Notes under the pieces: generated by a model
Seen by the model: only the letters and a program-made list of their open reading frames with translations
Database searches by the model: none
What the model was told of the DNA's origin: nothing
Shown here: positions 25,338 to 34,132 of the stretch, one piece after another
How the letters are laid out: every line of letters begins with the position of its first letter
Numbering within the stretch: the first letter of the stretch is position 1
NCBI GenBank assembly: GCA_964440915.1
Contig: CAYTTV010000037.1
Location: 1-37,201 of the forward strand
Length of the DNA stretch: 37,201 bases
Reading direction: 5' to 3'
Origin: CAMPJM01 sp964440915
GTDB taxonomy: Bacteria; Bacteroidota; Bacteroidia; Cytophagales; Cyclobacteriaceae
Program-made: the position numbers and the translations under genes

Positions 25338-26068
25338 ACTTAAAGGTTAAAATTCCAGCCCTTATTATTTTCGTGATGGTATTGTCCACACAAATGGCTA
25401 TAAGTCAAGACAATGAGGTTTTATTATACAAGGCAGACTCCTTGTTCGAGCAAAGTCTTTACACACAGTCGCTCACTGAATACAATAAATTGTACGAGGA
25501 GCGGAATGCCTACTCACCTCAAATGTTGCTGAAGATGGCTTATATCCTAGAGGGACTGGGAAATTATGGCAAAGCCCTGTATTACCTCAATACCTATTAT
25601 GAAAAGACCATGGACAAAGCAGTCCTCACAAAAATGGAAGAACTTGCATCCCGCCACAAGCTTTCTGGCTACCAAGTGACTGATACAGACCTGCTACTAG
25701 GATATTATTATAAGCACCTCCCCATTTTGATATTCTTGGGGCTGGCGCTTTGTATCGCATTGTGCGCTTTCGTGATATCCAATAAAAAGAAAGGAAAGAA
25801 AGTTTTATTTCCCGGAATTGCGCTCTTTCTTGCCTTATTGCTCATTGCCTATATGAATAACGTTGAAGGAAAGCATAAAAGCGGCATTGTGAGCAACAAC
25901 GCTACCTATTTGCGCACGGGACCATCTTCTGCCTCTGGTGTCGTGGATGTGATTGGAGCAGGACATAAGGTGAGTATTGTCGGAAAGGAAGATATTTGGA
26001 TCAAGATCATATGGGACGGTGCGCCAGCATATGTTCGTGAAAATCAACTAATGGTATTAAACAACTAA
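25322..26068 (+). CDS. TPR and SH3b membrane protein, BatE-like layout
   Basis: 248 residues. Signal peptide (about 1-29, ending MAISQ), then two TPR-like helical pairs (ADSLFEQSLYTQSLTEYNKLYEE and MLLKMAYILEGLGNYGKALYYLNTYYEK), two membrane helices (about 132-151 and 160-177, joined by basic NKKKGKK), and a C-terminal bacterial SH3 domain (GIVSNNATYLRTGPSSASGVVDVIGAGHKVSIVGKEDIWIKI). The TPR-TM-TM-SH3 order resembles BatE of the Bacteroidota Bat operons, but no batA-D or MoxR gene is nearby. SH3b domains usually bind peptidoglycan or peptide; topology places both TPR and SH3 outside the cytoplasm. Start choice between residues 1 and 4 is open. Confidence 0.8.
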   Translation: MNKMQNLKVKIPALIIFVMVLSTQMAISQDNEVLLYKADSLFEQSLYTQSLTEYNKLYEERNAYSPQMLLKMAYILEGLGNYGKALYYLNTYYEKTMDKAVLTKMEELASRHKLSGYQVTDTDLLLGYYYKHLPILIFLGLALCIALCAFVISNKKKGKKVLFPGIALFLALLLIAYMNNVEGKHKSGIVSNNATYLRTGPSSASGVVDVIGAGHKVSIVGKEDIWIKIIWDGAPAYVRENQLMVLNN

Positions 26069-26167
26069 CCTGCAAAGATTTTGAACTATTCTGCATTATC
26101 TATTGAATTGATACGGAAGGCGGATTATTAGGAATAATGCATTCTAGGCCTTAATTGATTACGCGTA

Positions 26168-26199
26168 GTTGTTCATGCTTTATACTTTAATTAGATTTG
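26168..26199 (+). promoter_or_regulatory. Promoter of the ligA operon, Bacteroidota type
   Basis: GTTG at 26168-26171, 20 bases, then TAGATTTG at 26192-26199, matching the TAnnTTTG consensus. Transcription would begin near 26204, giving a leader of only about 10 bases and excluding the TTG at 26197 as the ligA start. Confidence 0.65.
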
Positions 26200-26214
26200 T
26201 ATGGAGTAATTAAT

Positions 26215-28239
26215 ATGCCCATGGATAGAAATAGCGCGCAAGCAGCCATACGTGAACTGACCGAGAAAATCAATTACCTAAATCAGCAATACTACCAAGA
26301 GGACGTATCGGAAGTATCAGATTTTGAGTTTGACCAACTTCTCGAGCAACTTACCGAGCTGGAGACCGCATTTCCTGACCTCCGTGAACCTGACTCCCCT
26401 ACCCAAAGGGTTGGCGGCACAATTACCAAGCAGTTTCCTACGGTATATCACAAGTATCCTATGTTATCTCTTGGGAATACGTACTCTAAAGAAGAGTTGA
26501 TCGATTTTGACAATCGTATTAAGAAAGCCTTAGGAGAGGAACCTTATGAATACATTTGCGAGTTAAAGTTTGACGGTGTGGCGCTGAGCCTTACTTATGA
26601 AAATGGGTATTTGGTACGTGGGGTGACCCGTGGCGATGGTATGAGAGGGGACGATATCACAAACAATGTAAAGACCATACGAACGGTTCCGCTAAAACTA
26701 AAAGGCGAAAACATTCCACCCTTGTTTGAGGTACGCGGTGAAGGCTTTATGCCCATCCATGTCTTCAACCAGATCAATAGAGAAAGGGAAGAGGCTGGGG
26801 AAACACTGCTGGCCAATCCTAGAAACACCGCTTCTGGCACGCTCAAAATGCAAGACTCTTCAATTGTAGCAAGGCGAAAGCTGGACTGCTATCTGTATGG
26901 TCTTATTGGAGAAGATACAGGTCTGGAAACCCATGGAGAAGCAATAAAACTGATGGAGCGTTTGGGCTTCAACGTGTCCCCTACTTATCGAAAATGCACT
27001 TCCTTGAATGAGGTTTTCGCTTATATCGATGAATGGGAAAAGAAAAGACTCACCCTGCCTTTGGATACAGATGGGATTGTCTTGAAAATTAATCACTACG
27101 ACCAACAAAAGCGTCTTGGATTTACAGCCAAAAACCCACGTTGGGCGATCGCTTATAAATTTCAGGCTGAAAGTACTGCTACAGCACTGAAAGATATTGT
27201 GTATCAAGTAGGAAGAACAGGCGCTGTTACTCCCGTGGCAAGTCTTGAACCAGTTTTATTGGCTGGTACTGTAGTAAAGCGGGCTTCCCTGCACAACGCC
27301 AATGAGATAGCCCGATTGGATTTGCGGATTGGCGACACAGTATTTGTGGAAAAAGGTGGAGAGATCATACCAAAAATAACAGGTGTTGATTTTACGAAAA
27401 GAACCCTTAATAGCCAAGCGGTCGATTATATAACACAATGTCCAGAATGCGGTACGGGATTGATAAGAAACGAAGGAGAGGCCGTTCACTATTGCCCTAA
27501 TTATAAAGGATGCCCTCCACAGATAAAAGGGAGGATAGCGCACTTCATTCAGCGACGGGCCATGGATATTGACAGCCTGGGGGAAAGGACTATTGCTTTG
27601 CTGTTCGATAAAGGATTGTTAAATGATTTTTCTGACTTATATTCCCTTACTTACGAAGACATATATGGTTTAGAAGGATTTAAAGAGCTTTCGACTACTA
27701 ACCTGCTTAACGGTATCGAGCAATCTAAGCAGGCTCCTTTTGAAAATGTATTGTTCGGATTGGGCATTCGCTTTGTCGGAAGAACAGTAGCAGAAAAACT
27801 TGCCCTCCATTTTCAGGACATAGACCGTTTGGCTACGGCTACTTATGAGGCACTGATAGAGGTGCCTGAAATTGGTGAAAGAATTGCCCAGAGCGTCGTA
27901 AGCTTTTTTGAAGATGAAGAAAACAAGGCGTTGATCGAGAAGTTAAAGCAAGCTGGCCTCAATTTTAAATCCGAAAAAACAATATTTGTCCCGGAAAGCA
28001 ATGCTTTAGAAAACAAATCATTTGTTATATCAGGAGTTTTTGAGAAATTTGAGCGTGATGAGTTGAAAGACCTCATTCAAAAGAATGGAGGAAAGGTATT
28101 GTCGGCCATTTCAGGTAAGTTGGATTACTTACTGGCGGGAGACAAAATGGGCCCCTCAAAGCTGGAGAAAGCCAAATCGTTGAATATCCCGATTATTTCG
28201 GAAAACGAGTTTTTGAACATGATTGATAAAAAACCATGA
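26215..28239 (+). CDS. ligA: NAD-dependent DNA ligase
   Basis: 674 residues from the ATG at 26215. GGAG at 26203-26206 would serve as a Shine-Dalgarno site; a TTG 18 bases upstream lies inside the promoter -7 element and is rejected, and a second ATG at 26221 remains possible. LigA seals nicks during replication and repair using NAD+. Domains in order: Ia/adenylation domain with YICELKFDGVAL (AMP-accepting Lys118), GDGMRGDDITNNVKTIR, NPRNTASGTLKMQD and DTDGIVLKIN; OB fold (RTGAVTPVASLEPV, KRASLHNA); four-cysteine zinc finger (CPECG, then YCPNYKGCPP); helix-hairpin-helix region; and C-terminal BRCT (NKSFVISGVFEKFERDELKDL). All complete. First gene of an overlapping three-gene operon. Confidence 0.98.
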   Translation: MPMDRNSAQAAIRELTEKINYLNQQYYQEDVSEVSDFEFDQLLEQLTELETAFPDLREPDSPTQRVGGTITKQFPTVYHKYPMLSLGNTYSKEELIDFDNRIKKALGEEPYEYICELKFDGVALSLTYENGYLVRGVTRGDGMRGDDITNNVKTIRTVPLKLKGENIPPLFEVRGEGFMPIHVFNQINREREEAGETLLANPRNTASGTLKMQDSSIVARRKLDCYLYGLIGEDTGLETHGEAIKLMERLGFNVSPTYRKCTSLNEVFAYIDEWEKKRLTLPLDTDGIVLKINHYDQQKRLGFTAKNPRWAIAYKFQAESTATALKDIVYQVGRTGAVTPVASLEPVLLAGTVVKRASLHNANEIARLDLRIGDTVFVEKGGEIIPKITGVDFTKRTLNSQAVDYITQCPECGTGLIRNEGEAVHYCPNYKGCPPQIKGRIAHFIQRRAMDIDSLGERTIALLFDKGLLNDFSDLYSLTYEDIYGLEGFKELSTTNLLNGIEQSKQAPFENVLFGLGIRFVGRTVAEKLALHFQDIDRLATATYEALIEVPEIGERIAQSVVSFFEDEENKALIEKLKQAGLNFKSEKTIFVPESNALENKSFVISGVFEKFERDELKDLIQKNGGKVLSAISGKLDYLLAGDKMGPSKLEKAKSLNIPIISENEFLNMIDKKP

Positions 28240-28769
28240 AAGCGTTAACCCACAGGGTGCTTGCATGGAGAACTAGGCAGCGTCTTAAAAAAGGAGGTGC
28301 TTTTGCGAGAACCAATATTCCTTATTTCGAGTCTCAAAAAGTGGGGCTTATCTTTTCTGTTGAGGACATAGAAAAACATGAGGCAATCAAGCACCTTGTG
28401 CACTTGTTGGAACAAGACAAAAAGCAAGTTACCGTTTTGTCTTACTTGCCTGTTGGAAAAGAAAACTACGAATTCAAGTATGATTTTTTCTCTGAAACAG
28501 ACTTTACTCTAACAGGAAAAGTGAATTCCGAGAATATATTGAAGTTTATAAACACTAAATTTGACTTTATATTTCACATCGACCCAAGATGCGAAAACAT
28601 ATTGATAGACAATATTCTTGTCCAGAGTAAGGCTACCTGTAGGGTTGGGATTTGTGCAAACAACAAAACCGAATTTTATGAATTTATCTATAGACCCACT
28701 TCAGGAAAAAACATGAAGGATATTGTCGAAGAAGTTTTAAATTATACCAAAGCACTGACAAAAGTATGA
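28236..28769 (+). CDS. DUF6913-like conserved protein of unknown function
   Basis: 177 residues. It starts inside the ligA stop (ATGA overlap) and ends in the same kind of overlap with dapA. The N-terminal helix is strongly basic (RVLAWRTRQRLKKGGAF). The rest is alternating strands and helices: KVGLIFSVEDIEKHEAIKHL, KQVTVLSYLPV, DFTLTGKVNSENILKFI, FDFIFHIDPRCENILIDNIL and SKATCRVGICANNKTEFYEFI, an alpha/beta domain without signal peptide or membrane segment. I recognise it as the Bacteroidota family DUF6913, usually found beside dapA or ligA; no activity is known. The conserved linkage suggests either shared expression only or a link with cell-wall precursor supply. Confidence 0.8.
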   Translation: MKALTHRVLAWRTRQRLKKGGAFARTNIPYFESQKVGLIFSVEDIEKHEAIKHLVHLLEQDKKQVTVLSYLPVGKENYEFKYDFFSETDFTLTGKVNSENILKFINTKFDFIFHIDPRCENILIDNILVQSKATCRVGICANNKTEFYEFIYRPTSGKNMKDIVEEVLNYTKALTKV

Positions 28770-29659
28770 CACAAGCGCTTAGAGGCACAGGAGTGGCCTT
28801 AGTTACCCCTTTTCATAAAGACCTTTCGATAGATTGGCAAGGACTGGAAAAGCTGCTGGCTCACACTGCCAAGGGGGTAGATTATTATGTCGTTTTAGGC
28901 ACTACCGGAGAATCGGCGACATTGAGCAAGGAGGAAAAACTTGCCATATTATCTTTTATAAAGGAAAACAACAAGGCCCAGCTCCCTATCGTGTACGGGA
29001 TTGGTGGCAACGACACAAATGCTGTCTTAGAACAAATTGCTTCTACTGACCTTTCAGGCGTGGATGCCCTGCTTTCTGTAAGCCCCTGTTACAATAAGCC
29101 TTCGCAAGAAGGAATATTCAGACATTATAAGGCTATTGCCGACAAGAGTCCCCTTCCAGTAATTCTTTATAATGTACCCGGAAGGACTTCCTCCAATATC
29201 GCTGCTGAAACGACTTTGAGGCTGGCAAACCATGACAATATTGTTGGCATTAAAGAAGCCTCTGGAAACTTTGAGCAGTGCATGACAATAGTCAAAAACA
29301 AGCCAGAAGATTTTATGATGATTTCTGGCGACGACCTTCTTACCGTTCCCCTAATGTCGATTGGCGGCATTGGCGTTATTTCAGTAATGGCCAATGCGCT
29401 CCCAGAAGTATTTCAGGATATGGTAAAATATGCGGAAAAAGCTGATTTTGCCACAGCAAGCCAAGCTGCTTTTAAGATATTGACCATGAACCCACTGATG
29501 TACCTGGAAAGCAATCCAGTAGGTGTAAAATGCCTGTTGGAGGAGTTGGACGTATGCCAAGGATGGGTGAGATTGCCACTAGTAGAAGCTTCATCTTCAT
29601 TAAAAGCAAAGATTGTAGAGGCATACAAAGAACTGAACTTGGAAACGGTGAAAATGTAG
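28766..29659 (+). CDS. dapA: 4-hydroxy-tetrahydrodipicolinate synthase
   Basis: 297 residues. DapA condenses pyruvate with aspartate semialdehyde in the lysine/diaminopimelate pathway, feeding peptidoglycan synthesis. Diagnostic motifs: GTGVALVTPF at 7-16, LGTTGES at 44-50 (TT of the catalytic triad), SVSPCYNKPSQEG, ILYNVPGRT with Tyr135, and GIKEASGNFEQ with the Schiff-base Lys163, followed by ISGDD. Complete and typical. Its ATG overlaps the stop of the DUF6913-like gene by 4 bases, so it is translationally coupled as the last gene of the ligA operon. Confidence 0.98.
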   Translation: MTQALRGTGVALVTPFHKDLSIDWQGLEKLLAHTAKGVDYYVVLGTTGESATLSKEEKLAILSFIKENNKAQLPIVYGIGGNDTNAVLEQIASTDLSGVDALLSVSPCYNKPSQEGIFRHYKAIADKSPLPVILYNVPGRTSSNIAAETTLRLANHDNIVGIKEASGNFEQCMTIVKNKPEDFMMISGDDLLTVPLMSIGGIGVISVMANALPEVFQDMVKYAEKADFATASQAAFKILTMNPLMYLESNPVGVKCLLEELDVCQGWVRLPLVEASSSLKAKIVEAYKELNLETVKM

Positions 29660-30083
29660 GGTAAGTGAACGATAGAATGTGTGAATGAATGAATAGGTTG
29701 TTGCCTAAAGCCATGTTACCCATCACCACTGCATGCTTGTTTATACTTCTGAGCTATATAAACATATGGTAGAACCTAAAAAAAGGTATAGGATTTCGTT
29801 CTGCAATTTATTGCCAACTGCTAATTGCCTACCAGATTACGGTACACTTCTTAATTCACAACTTTATATATATTCAAACTTAAAGTTTAGCTGTAGTTTC
29901 CCTAATAACAGGCTGTGGTTCCACTTAAATTATTTTCCTAGGCATATTCTCCCTTATCAGGTTGACTAGTAACTTAATGCATTTCAAGCTATCGTAATAC
30001 AAACCCATCTTTAACACATAAGCCATTAGCTCATTCACAATGAGTAATAGCTTATATCTTGTTTTCGATGTTTACCATTCCTT
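29660..30083. other. Intergenic region between convergent dapA and the DUF4412 gene
   Basis: About 420 bases without a supportable gene. A 78-codon frame at 29733-29969 is low-complexity translation of intergenic DNA (ttgccaactgctaattgcct at 29811-29830) of a kind that recurs in Bacteroidota intergenic regions. The right end holds a long hairpin at 30017-30054. Confidence 0.55.
30017..30054. terminator. Long hairpin between convergent genes, probable transcription end
   Basis: ATAAGCCATTAGCTCATT (30017-30034), loop CAC, and AATGAGTAATAGCTTAT (30038-30054): 16 pairs with one bulged base and one position that is G-U in the minus-strand RNA. It lies 29 bases after the stop of the DUF4412 gene. 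The T run is poor on both sides (ATCTTGTTTT on plus), so it is a weak intrinsic terminator or a 3'-end stabilising stem. Confidence 0.55.
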
Positions 30084-30830
30084 CTACTTCCCATCAAAAT
30101 TCATCAGACTGGTCATGTCGGTAATGTTGTAGTCGGAAGTATCAAAAACATCTTCATTTACTTTTCCAACGGTCAAGTCGGTGACTTTCATTTCTACCTC
30201 TACATCGCCTCTTTTACTTTTTGTATAGGTTTCCATCGCAAACCCTTTGAGATCTTTGAGTGCTGCGGGAGAAACTTTATTATTTTTCTGCCCCGTGTTC
30301 AGAAAACTAAAAAGCTTTGCGTAATCAATATCTGCTTCTTCCGTTACCCATGTATGCCCTGTATATTCATCCGTTTCCATGAGGTACTTTCTACATGCAT
30401 AGCCATCTATGGTCTTTCTTTCGTCGGTGGGGGTTAGAGAATAACTAGAGGCGTCACCTGTTTTCGCTTCAATATTTATATTAGGCATTTTCATGCGCAT
30501 TCCCGTCTTCTCTCCCTTGCTGTCGACTAGGGTAGTCACCATCTTATTTTCCAAGTTATAGATCATGGTAGTTTGATCGCCTTTTACAGCATCTGGAACA
30601 AAAGCCACTTGATTTTTATTGAAATAATAAGTCACCTTCATCGGACTGTTCTTGGCAGGCTTTCCTTTTTTCAGTTCGGTAAAATGCATGGTAAAGCTGC
30701 CGACAAAGTCATTGCTCTGAAGAATTACTTCTTCTCTCCCATCCAGGGACGACATGTTTTCGGCATTGAGCATTAAGCCGGGGGACAGCAACAATATGAA
30801 GAATGTAAAGAATGAATAAGAGGTTTTCAT
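30084..30830 (-). CDS. Secreted DUF4412-type protein
   Basis: 248 residues with a signal peptide (MKTSYSFFTFFILLLSPGLMLNAE). The mature chain alternates beta strands typical of LolA/LolB-like or DUF4412 proteins: FVGSFTMHFTEL, KVTYYFNKNQVAFVP, TMIYNLENKMVTTLVD, RKTIDGYACRKYLMET and TGHTWVTEEADIDY. DUF4412 members are periplasmic and of unknown function; the single-domain lipocalin-like look suggests binding of a hydrophobic ligand, which is inference. Stands alone, divergent from the DnaJ-TPR gene across 173 bases. Confidence 0.83.
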   Translation of the reverse strand: MKTSYSFFTFFILLLSPGLMLNAENMSSLDGREEVILQSNDFVGSFTMHFTELKKGKPAKNSPMKVTYYFNKNQVAFVPDAVKGDQTTMIYNLENKMVTTLVDSKGEKTGMRMKMPNINIEAKTGDASSYSLTPTDERKTIDGYACRKYLMETDEYTGHTWVTEEADIDYAKLFSFLNTGQKNNKVSPAALKDLKGFAMETYTKSKRGDVEVEMKVTDLTVGKVNEDVFDTSDYNITDMTSLMNFDGK

Positions 30831-31003
30831 ATGAAAAAAATTTAGATGTGAATTGCATAAAAACTGATAATCGGTATAAGCGCTATTAAATATTATAAAT
30901 ATACAAGTAATTTTTATACATTTACAAATAAAATTAAGGAGTATTTTTAGAAGTTATTCAATAATTTCAAGTAAATTGAGCTATAATTCTTGATTTCTAC
31001 AGT

Positions 31004-32095
31004 ATGGGAATGACTAATCACGACTATTACAAAATTTTGGGGGTCAAACCATCTGCTTCAATGGAGGAGATAAAACTAGCCTATAGAGCACTGGCCAAGA
31101 AGTATCACCCTGACAGGAATCAAGACAATCCTGCTGCGGAAGAAAAATTCAAGCAAATTACTGAAGCCTATGAAATGCTTTCGAATACTTCCAAAAGGGC
31201 CGTTTACGATTTTTCTGGTGATGGTGCTTATGCTCAACCTTGGGTGAATACTTATACTTATCAAGGCGAAAGCGATACATTTGCCTATAAAAACAAGAAA
31301 AAACGCCATCCATTTCAAGGCAAAAAAAAGAAAGGCCTCTTTGGCATAACAAGCAAACTTGGACGCATCTTTATCCTATCGACCATTGTCATCACCCTGG
31401 GGCTAGCTTGCCTAATGGGTATGCGTCTTTACGCCAATTATCATTTTAATACAGGACTAAAGCAATATGAAGAAAAGCAATATGTTTTAGCCCTCCAAAA
31501 CATAGAACAGTCGCTAGACTTATTCGGCTCAAAGAACCCACAAGCCTATCTCCTTGCCAGTAAAATATTGATGGACGAATATAAAAATTATAGCCGAGCA
31601 CTAGGGTATATCAATAAGGGACTTAACATAAAGGGTGACCAAACCGTTACGGCCAAATTATATTATCTGAAGGGCAAGTGTTTGAAGAAACTCAATCAAT
31701 TCAAGAGTGCTTATACAAGTTTTAAATTGGCTGCTATCATGGAGCTGCCTTTGGATAGTTTACATTTCGAATTGGCAGAACTCAACTGTTTTGTATTCAA
31801 AAACTATGAAGATGCTATTGAAAATTTCACGGCCCTGATTGGTATAAACCCCAACTTTTCGGATGCTTATTTAGGCAGGGCCTATAGTTTTCAACAATTA
31901 GAGGAGCATGATAAAGCCATTGAAGACGCCACAATGTTCATCACACTGAATGATCAAGAAGGTAGTGGTTATTATTTAAAAGCAGTGTCCGAAGCTGCTT
32001 TGAACAAGAAAAAGGCTGCTTGTGAGGATTTAAAGAAAGCCATTGCCCTTGGCACAAAGGACAGCGAAGGCCTTATGGGCAAAGTTTGTAAATAG
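31004..32095 (+). CDS. Membrane DnaJ-domain protein with TPR tail
   Basis: 363 residues (or 361 from the second ATG). Residues 6-70 form a J domain: DYYKILGVKPSASMEEIKLAYRALAKKYHPDRN with the HPD triad at 35-37, which stimulates DnaK ATPase. A basic linker (KNKKKRHPFQGKKKKG) leads to one membrane helix at about 121-143 (IFILSTIVITLGLACLMGM). The remainder is a TPR array: FNTGLKQYEEKQYVLALQNIEQSL, ALGYINKGL, KGKCLKKLNQFKSAYTSFKLA, NYEDAIENFTALIGINPNFSDAYLGRAYSFQQLEEHDKAIEDA. There is no G/F region, zinc domain or CTD, so this is a class C J protein. Positive charges before the helix put the J domain inside and the TPRs in the periplasm. Ends 4 bases from the convergent cytochrome gene. Confidence 0.9.
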   Translation: MGMTNHDYYKILGVKPSASMEEIKLAYRALAKKYHPDRNQDNPAAEEKFKQITEAYEMLSNTSKRAVYDFSGDGAYAQPWVNTYTYQGESDTFAYKNKKKRHPFQGKKKKGLFGITSKLGRIFILSTIVITLGLACLMGMRLYANYHFNTGLKQYEEKQYVLALQNIEQSLDLFGSKNPQAYLLASKILMDEYKNYSRALGYINKGLNIKGDQTVTAKLYYLKGKCLKKLNQFKSAYTSFKLAAIMELPLDSLHFELAELNCFVFKNYEDAIENFTALIGINPNFSDAYLGRAYSFQQLEEHDKAIEDATMFITLNDQEGSGYYLKAVSEAALNKKKAACEDLKKAIALGTKDSEGLMGKVCK

Positions 32096-32099
32096 CGAA

Positions 32100-32456
32100 T
32101 TATTTATTGCGCTTCAAAGCAGCCATATACTGCACAATGTTCTGAAGGTCTTGATCAGAGATGTCCTCCTCAGAAAAAGCAGGCATCATTCCGAGGCCAT
32201 GCCTAACCTGAAACTTCTTGATAAACTTAGGTGCGGGATTGCTATTGATGGCAGGCCCTAAACCTGACTCACCGACTGGATGACATTTTTGACAGTGGGC
32301 CATGTAGACAATTTGTCCCTCTCTTACGGCCGGGTCATCTAGCGCTAGAGGCCCTCGAAGTGGTTCACTCCTACGTGCTGCACACCCTGATATCGAGAGC
32401 AGCAGGGTAAAAGCGCCGTAGGCCACAACCCAATATATCAGTTTTAGCTTTATCAT
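32100..32456 (-). CDS. Lipoprotein c-type cytochrome
   Basis: 118 residues from the ATG at 32456; this start overlaps the stop of the PQQ-dehydrogenase gene as ATGA, which decides it over the ATG at 32477. Signal peptide with lipobox ISGC (Cys25), haem motif CQKCH at 55-59 within EGQIVYMAHCQKCHPVG, GLGPAINSNPAP and the axial Met in GLGMMPAF, then DLQNIVQYMAALKR, the closing helix of class I cytochromes. It would sit in the periplasm on a membrane and take electrons from the dehydrogenase encoded just upstream. Haem c needs a maturation system not seen in the window. Confidence 0.92.
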   Translation of the reverse strand: MIKLKLIYWVVAYGAFTLLLSISGCAARRSEPLRGPLALDDPAVREGQIVYMAHCQKCHPVGESGLGPAINSNPAPKFIKKFQVRHGLGMMPAFSEEDISDQDLQNIVQYMAALKRNK

Positions 32457-33913
32457 TTCTTGCGGGTTATTTTCCATACTGCTCCTGTATTGCCAAGGGG
32501 CTTGGAGCCATCTTTATCCATTTGCATAATACCAAAATCTACAACATATAAGGCATTGCCATTGGGATCGAACCTAACGGCAATCGGTCTTTCCAGGCCT
32601 CCCTTTTCCAACCATGAGGCAGGCCCATTCCGCTTACCCTTATTCACAGCAAAGTCATGGATAACACCAGTCTCCACATCAACCCTCACCACTTTAAACC
32701 CTACTGGCGACATAACCTTGCCGACAGTAGGTGACATGTCACCAAACTGTGCTACAAAGACCTGCCCTTCATACCCGAATGCCGCATTTCGAGAGAAATC
32801 GAGGCCATTAGAGGACGAATGCACTCCCAATACAGCAATTGGTCGAGGAGGCTCGTTAGGATATTGAGCCAATAAGGCCTTCACCTCCTTCTCTCCAGGA
32901 GCAGCAAAACCTTCATTGGCAATACTCGTCTCAGCAGAAAAATCTGGCCACCCATACCACTTGCCATTTTCTATCTCCCATAACACATCCCCTGCACCCC
33001 ATACAGGCCTACTGCCTCTCACATCATAGGCATTGTCCGCTACAAACAGCTTTCCTTGAGGTGAAAAAGCCAACCCGTACGGATTTCGAAGGCCCCAGGC
33101 CACCAGTTCCAATGCTCCGCCTGTGATCGGCATTCTTAGTATAGCTCCTGAGCAAGGAATGGAACCTTCTATTCTTTGGTTTGCCGCAGTCTTTTGGCCA
33201 TAAGGCACAAAAGCACCTGTAGTGGTTTTGTCATCAGCATGCTCGGTAAGGACATTATCTACCGTATAATTTTCACCGGTCAAAATTATATCCTTACATG
33301 GGATGTCGTGGAAAGATGGGTGGCGTTTCAACCATCCATAATCGTGATTGTCATTGCCCACTACTCCCGAATTTGTAGCGGTACCTTGCCCAAAATAAAT
33401 ATAACCACTTCTGATTACCGGTCCGTTGGTATGGTGGTCACCAAAACTTGGCAAGTCTTCTAGTATGGGTTTTATTTCACCTGCTTTGGTCACTTCTAGC
33501 AGTTTCCCTCCTTCCAACTGCCCCCCTTCAGCAATATAAAATTTGCCGTCATAAAATGATACACCATTCCATGGGCCATTTTTTTCTCCTTTTGCAATGA
33601 CTGTGACGCTGCCATCATCCTCGATTTTTTTCAGGGTGGGTACGGTCCATTCTTCTCCATAGGCATAACCCGATTCTATAATGTAAGGTGTTCCTGATTC
33701 GTCAAAATCGATCCCAGTAGGGTAGTTTAACCCTTTTGCAATCAATTCAATTTGATACCCTTCTGGAATCGCCACGTCTGCAGCATCGATTTGTCTTTCA
33801 TTTATTGGTTTGATTTGGCCACCTCCTTTTGAAGCTCTCATCCTATAACACCCCGACAGGACCGTAGCGATTACCATAAAAAGAAAGGCATATTTCAGAA
33901 AAGTCAAACGCAT
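32453..33913 (-). CDS. PQQ-dependent sugar dehydrogenase-type beta-propeller lipoprotein
   Basis: 486 residues. Signal peptide with lipobox LSGC (Cys22); the residues after it (YRMR) are not acidic, so it probably faces the periplasm. The domain resembles the soluble glucose/aldose or L-sorbosone dehydrogenase propellers: GLNYPTGIDFDESGTPYIIESGY, GPWNGVSFYDGKFYIAEGG, FGDHHTNGPVIRSGYIYFGQGT, WGLRNPYGLAFSPQGKLFVADN, DVLWEIENGKWYGWPDF and ERPIAVRFDPNGNALYVVDFG. The HH pair and WGLRNPYG/ADN motifs are typical of PQQ-binding members. Transcribed with the overlapping cytochrome c gene, which would accept the electrons. Substrate is not fixed by sequence; PQQ biosynthesis genes are not present, so the cofactor may be scavenged. 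Confidence 0.85.
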   Translation of the reverse strand: MRLTFLKYAFLFMVIATVLSGCYRMRASKGGGQIKPINERQIDAADVAIPEGYQIELIAKGLNYPTGIDFDESGTPYIIESGYAYGEEWTVPTLKKIEDDGSVTVIAKGEKNGPWNGVSFYDGKFYIAEGGQLEGGKLLEVTKAGEIKPILEDLPSFGDHHTNGPVIRSGYIYFGQGTATNSGVVGNDNHDYGWLKRHPSFHDIPCKDIILTGENYTVDNVLTEHADDKTTTGAFVPYGQKTAANQRIEGSIPCSGAILRMPITGGALELVAWGLRNPYGLAFSPQGKLFVADNAYDVRGSRPVWGAGDVLWEIENGKWYGWPDFSAETSIANEGFAAPGEKEVKALLAQYPNEPPRPIAVLGVHSSSNGLDFSRNAAFGYEGQVFVAQFGDMSPTVGKVMSPVGFKVVRVDVETGVIHDFAVNKGKRNGPASWLEKGGLERPIAVRFDPNGNALYVVDFGIMQMDKDGSKPLGNTGAVWKITRKK

Positions 33914-34132
33914 AATTCTTTAAAATTTAAACTTTAACCGGTATAACTGTAAAAGGTTTTTTACTTAATACATTAGAAACATAATTTATTCCTTTCTGTT
34001 GTAGCAAGGTGAGGCAATACTAGGATAGGGCCTGGCTTTCGCTAATCCCTTTGCCGAAGACGAGAGCGTTAAGCATGGAGAGGAATTTTGGCAAAGCGGC
34101 AGGATAAATAAACAGTAAATCTTTACTCACAG

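Noticed and set aside
26197..26214. TTG at 26197 as ligA start
   Set aside because: It lies inside the promoter -7 element; the ATG at 26215 has a GGAG site 8 bases before it.
29733..29969. 78-codon plus-strand frame
   Set aside because: Translation is low-quality (LLPTANCLPDYGTLLNSQL), with no start context, and it covers repeat-like intergenic DNA between convergent genes.
34049..34096. Inverted repeat ctttgcc/ggcaaag before the GH15 gene as an operator or hairpin
   Set aside because: Seven-base arms separated by 34 bases are likely by chance and form no stable stem.
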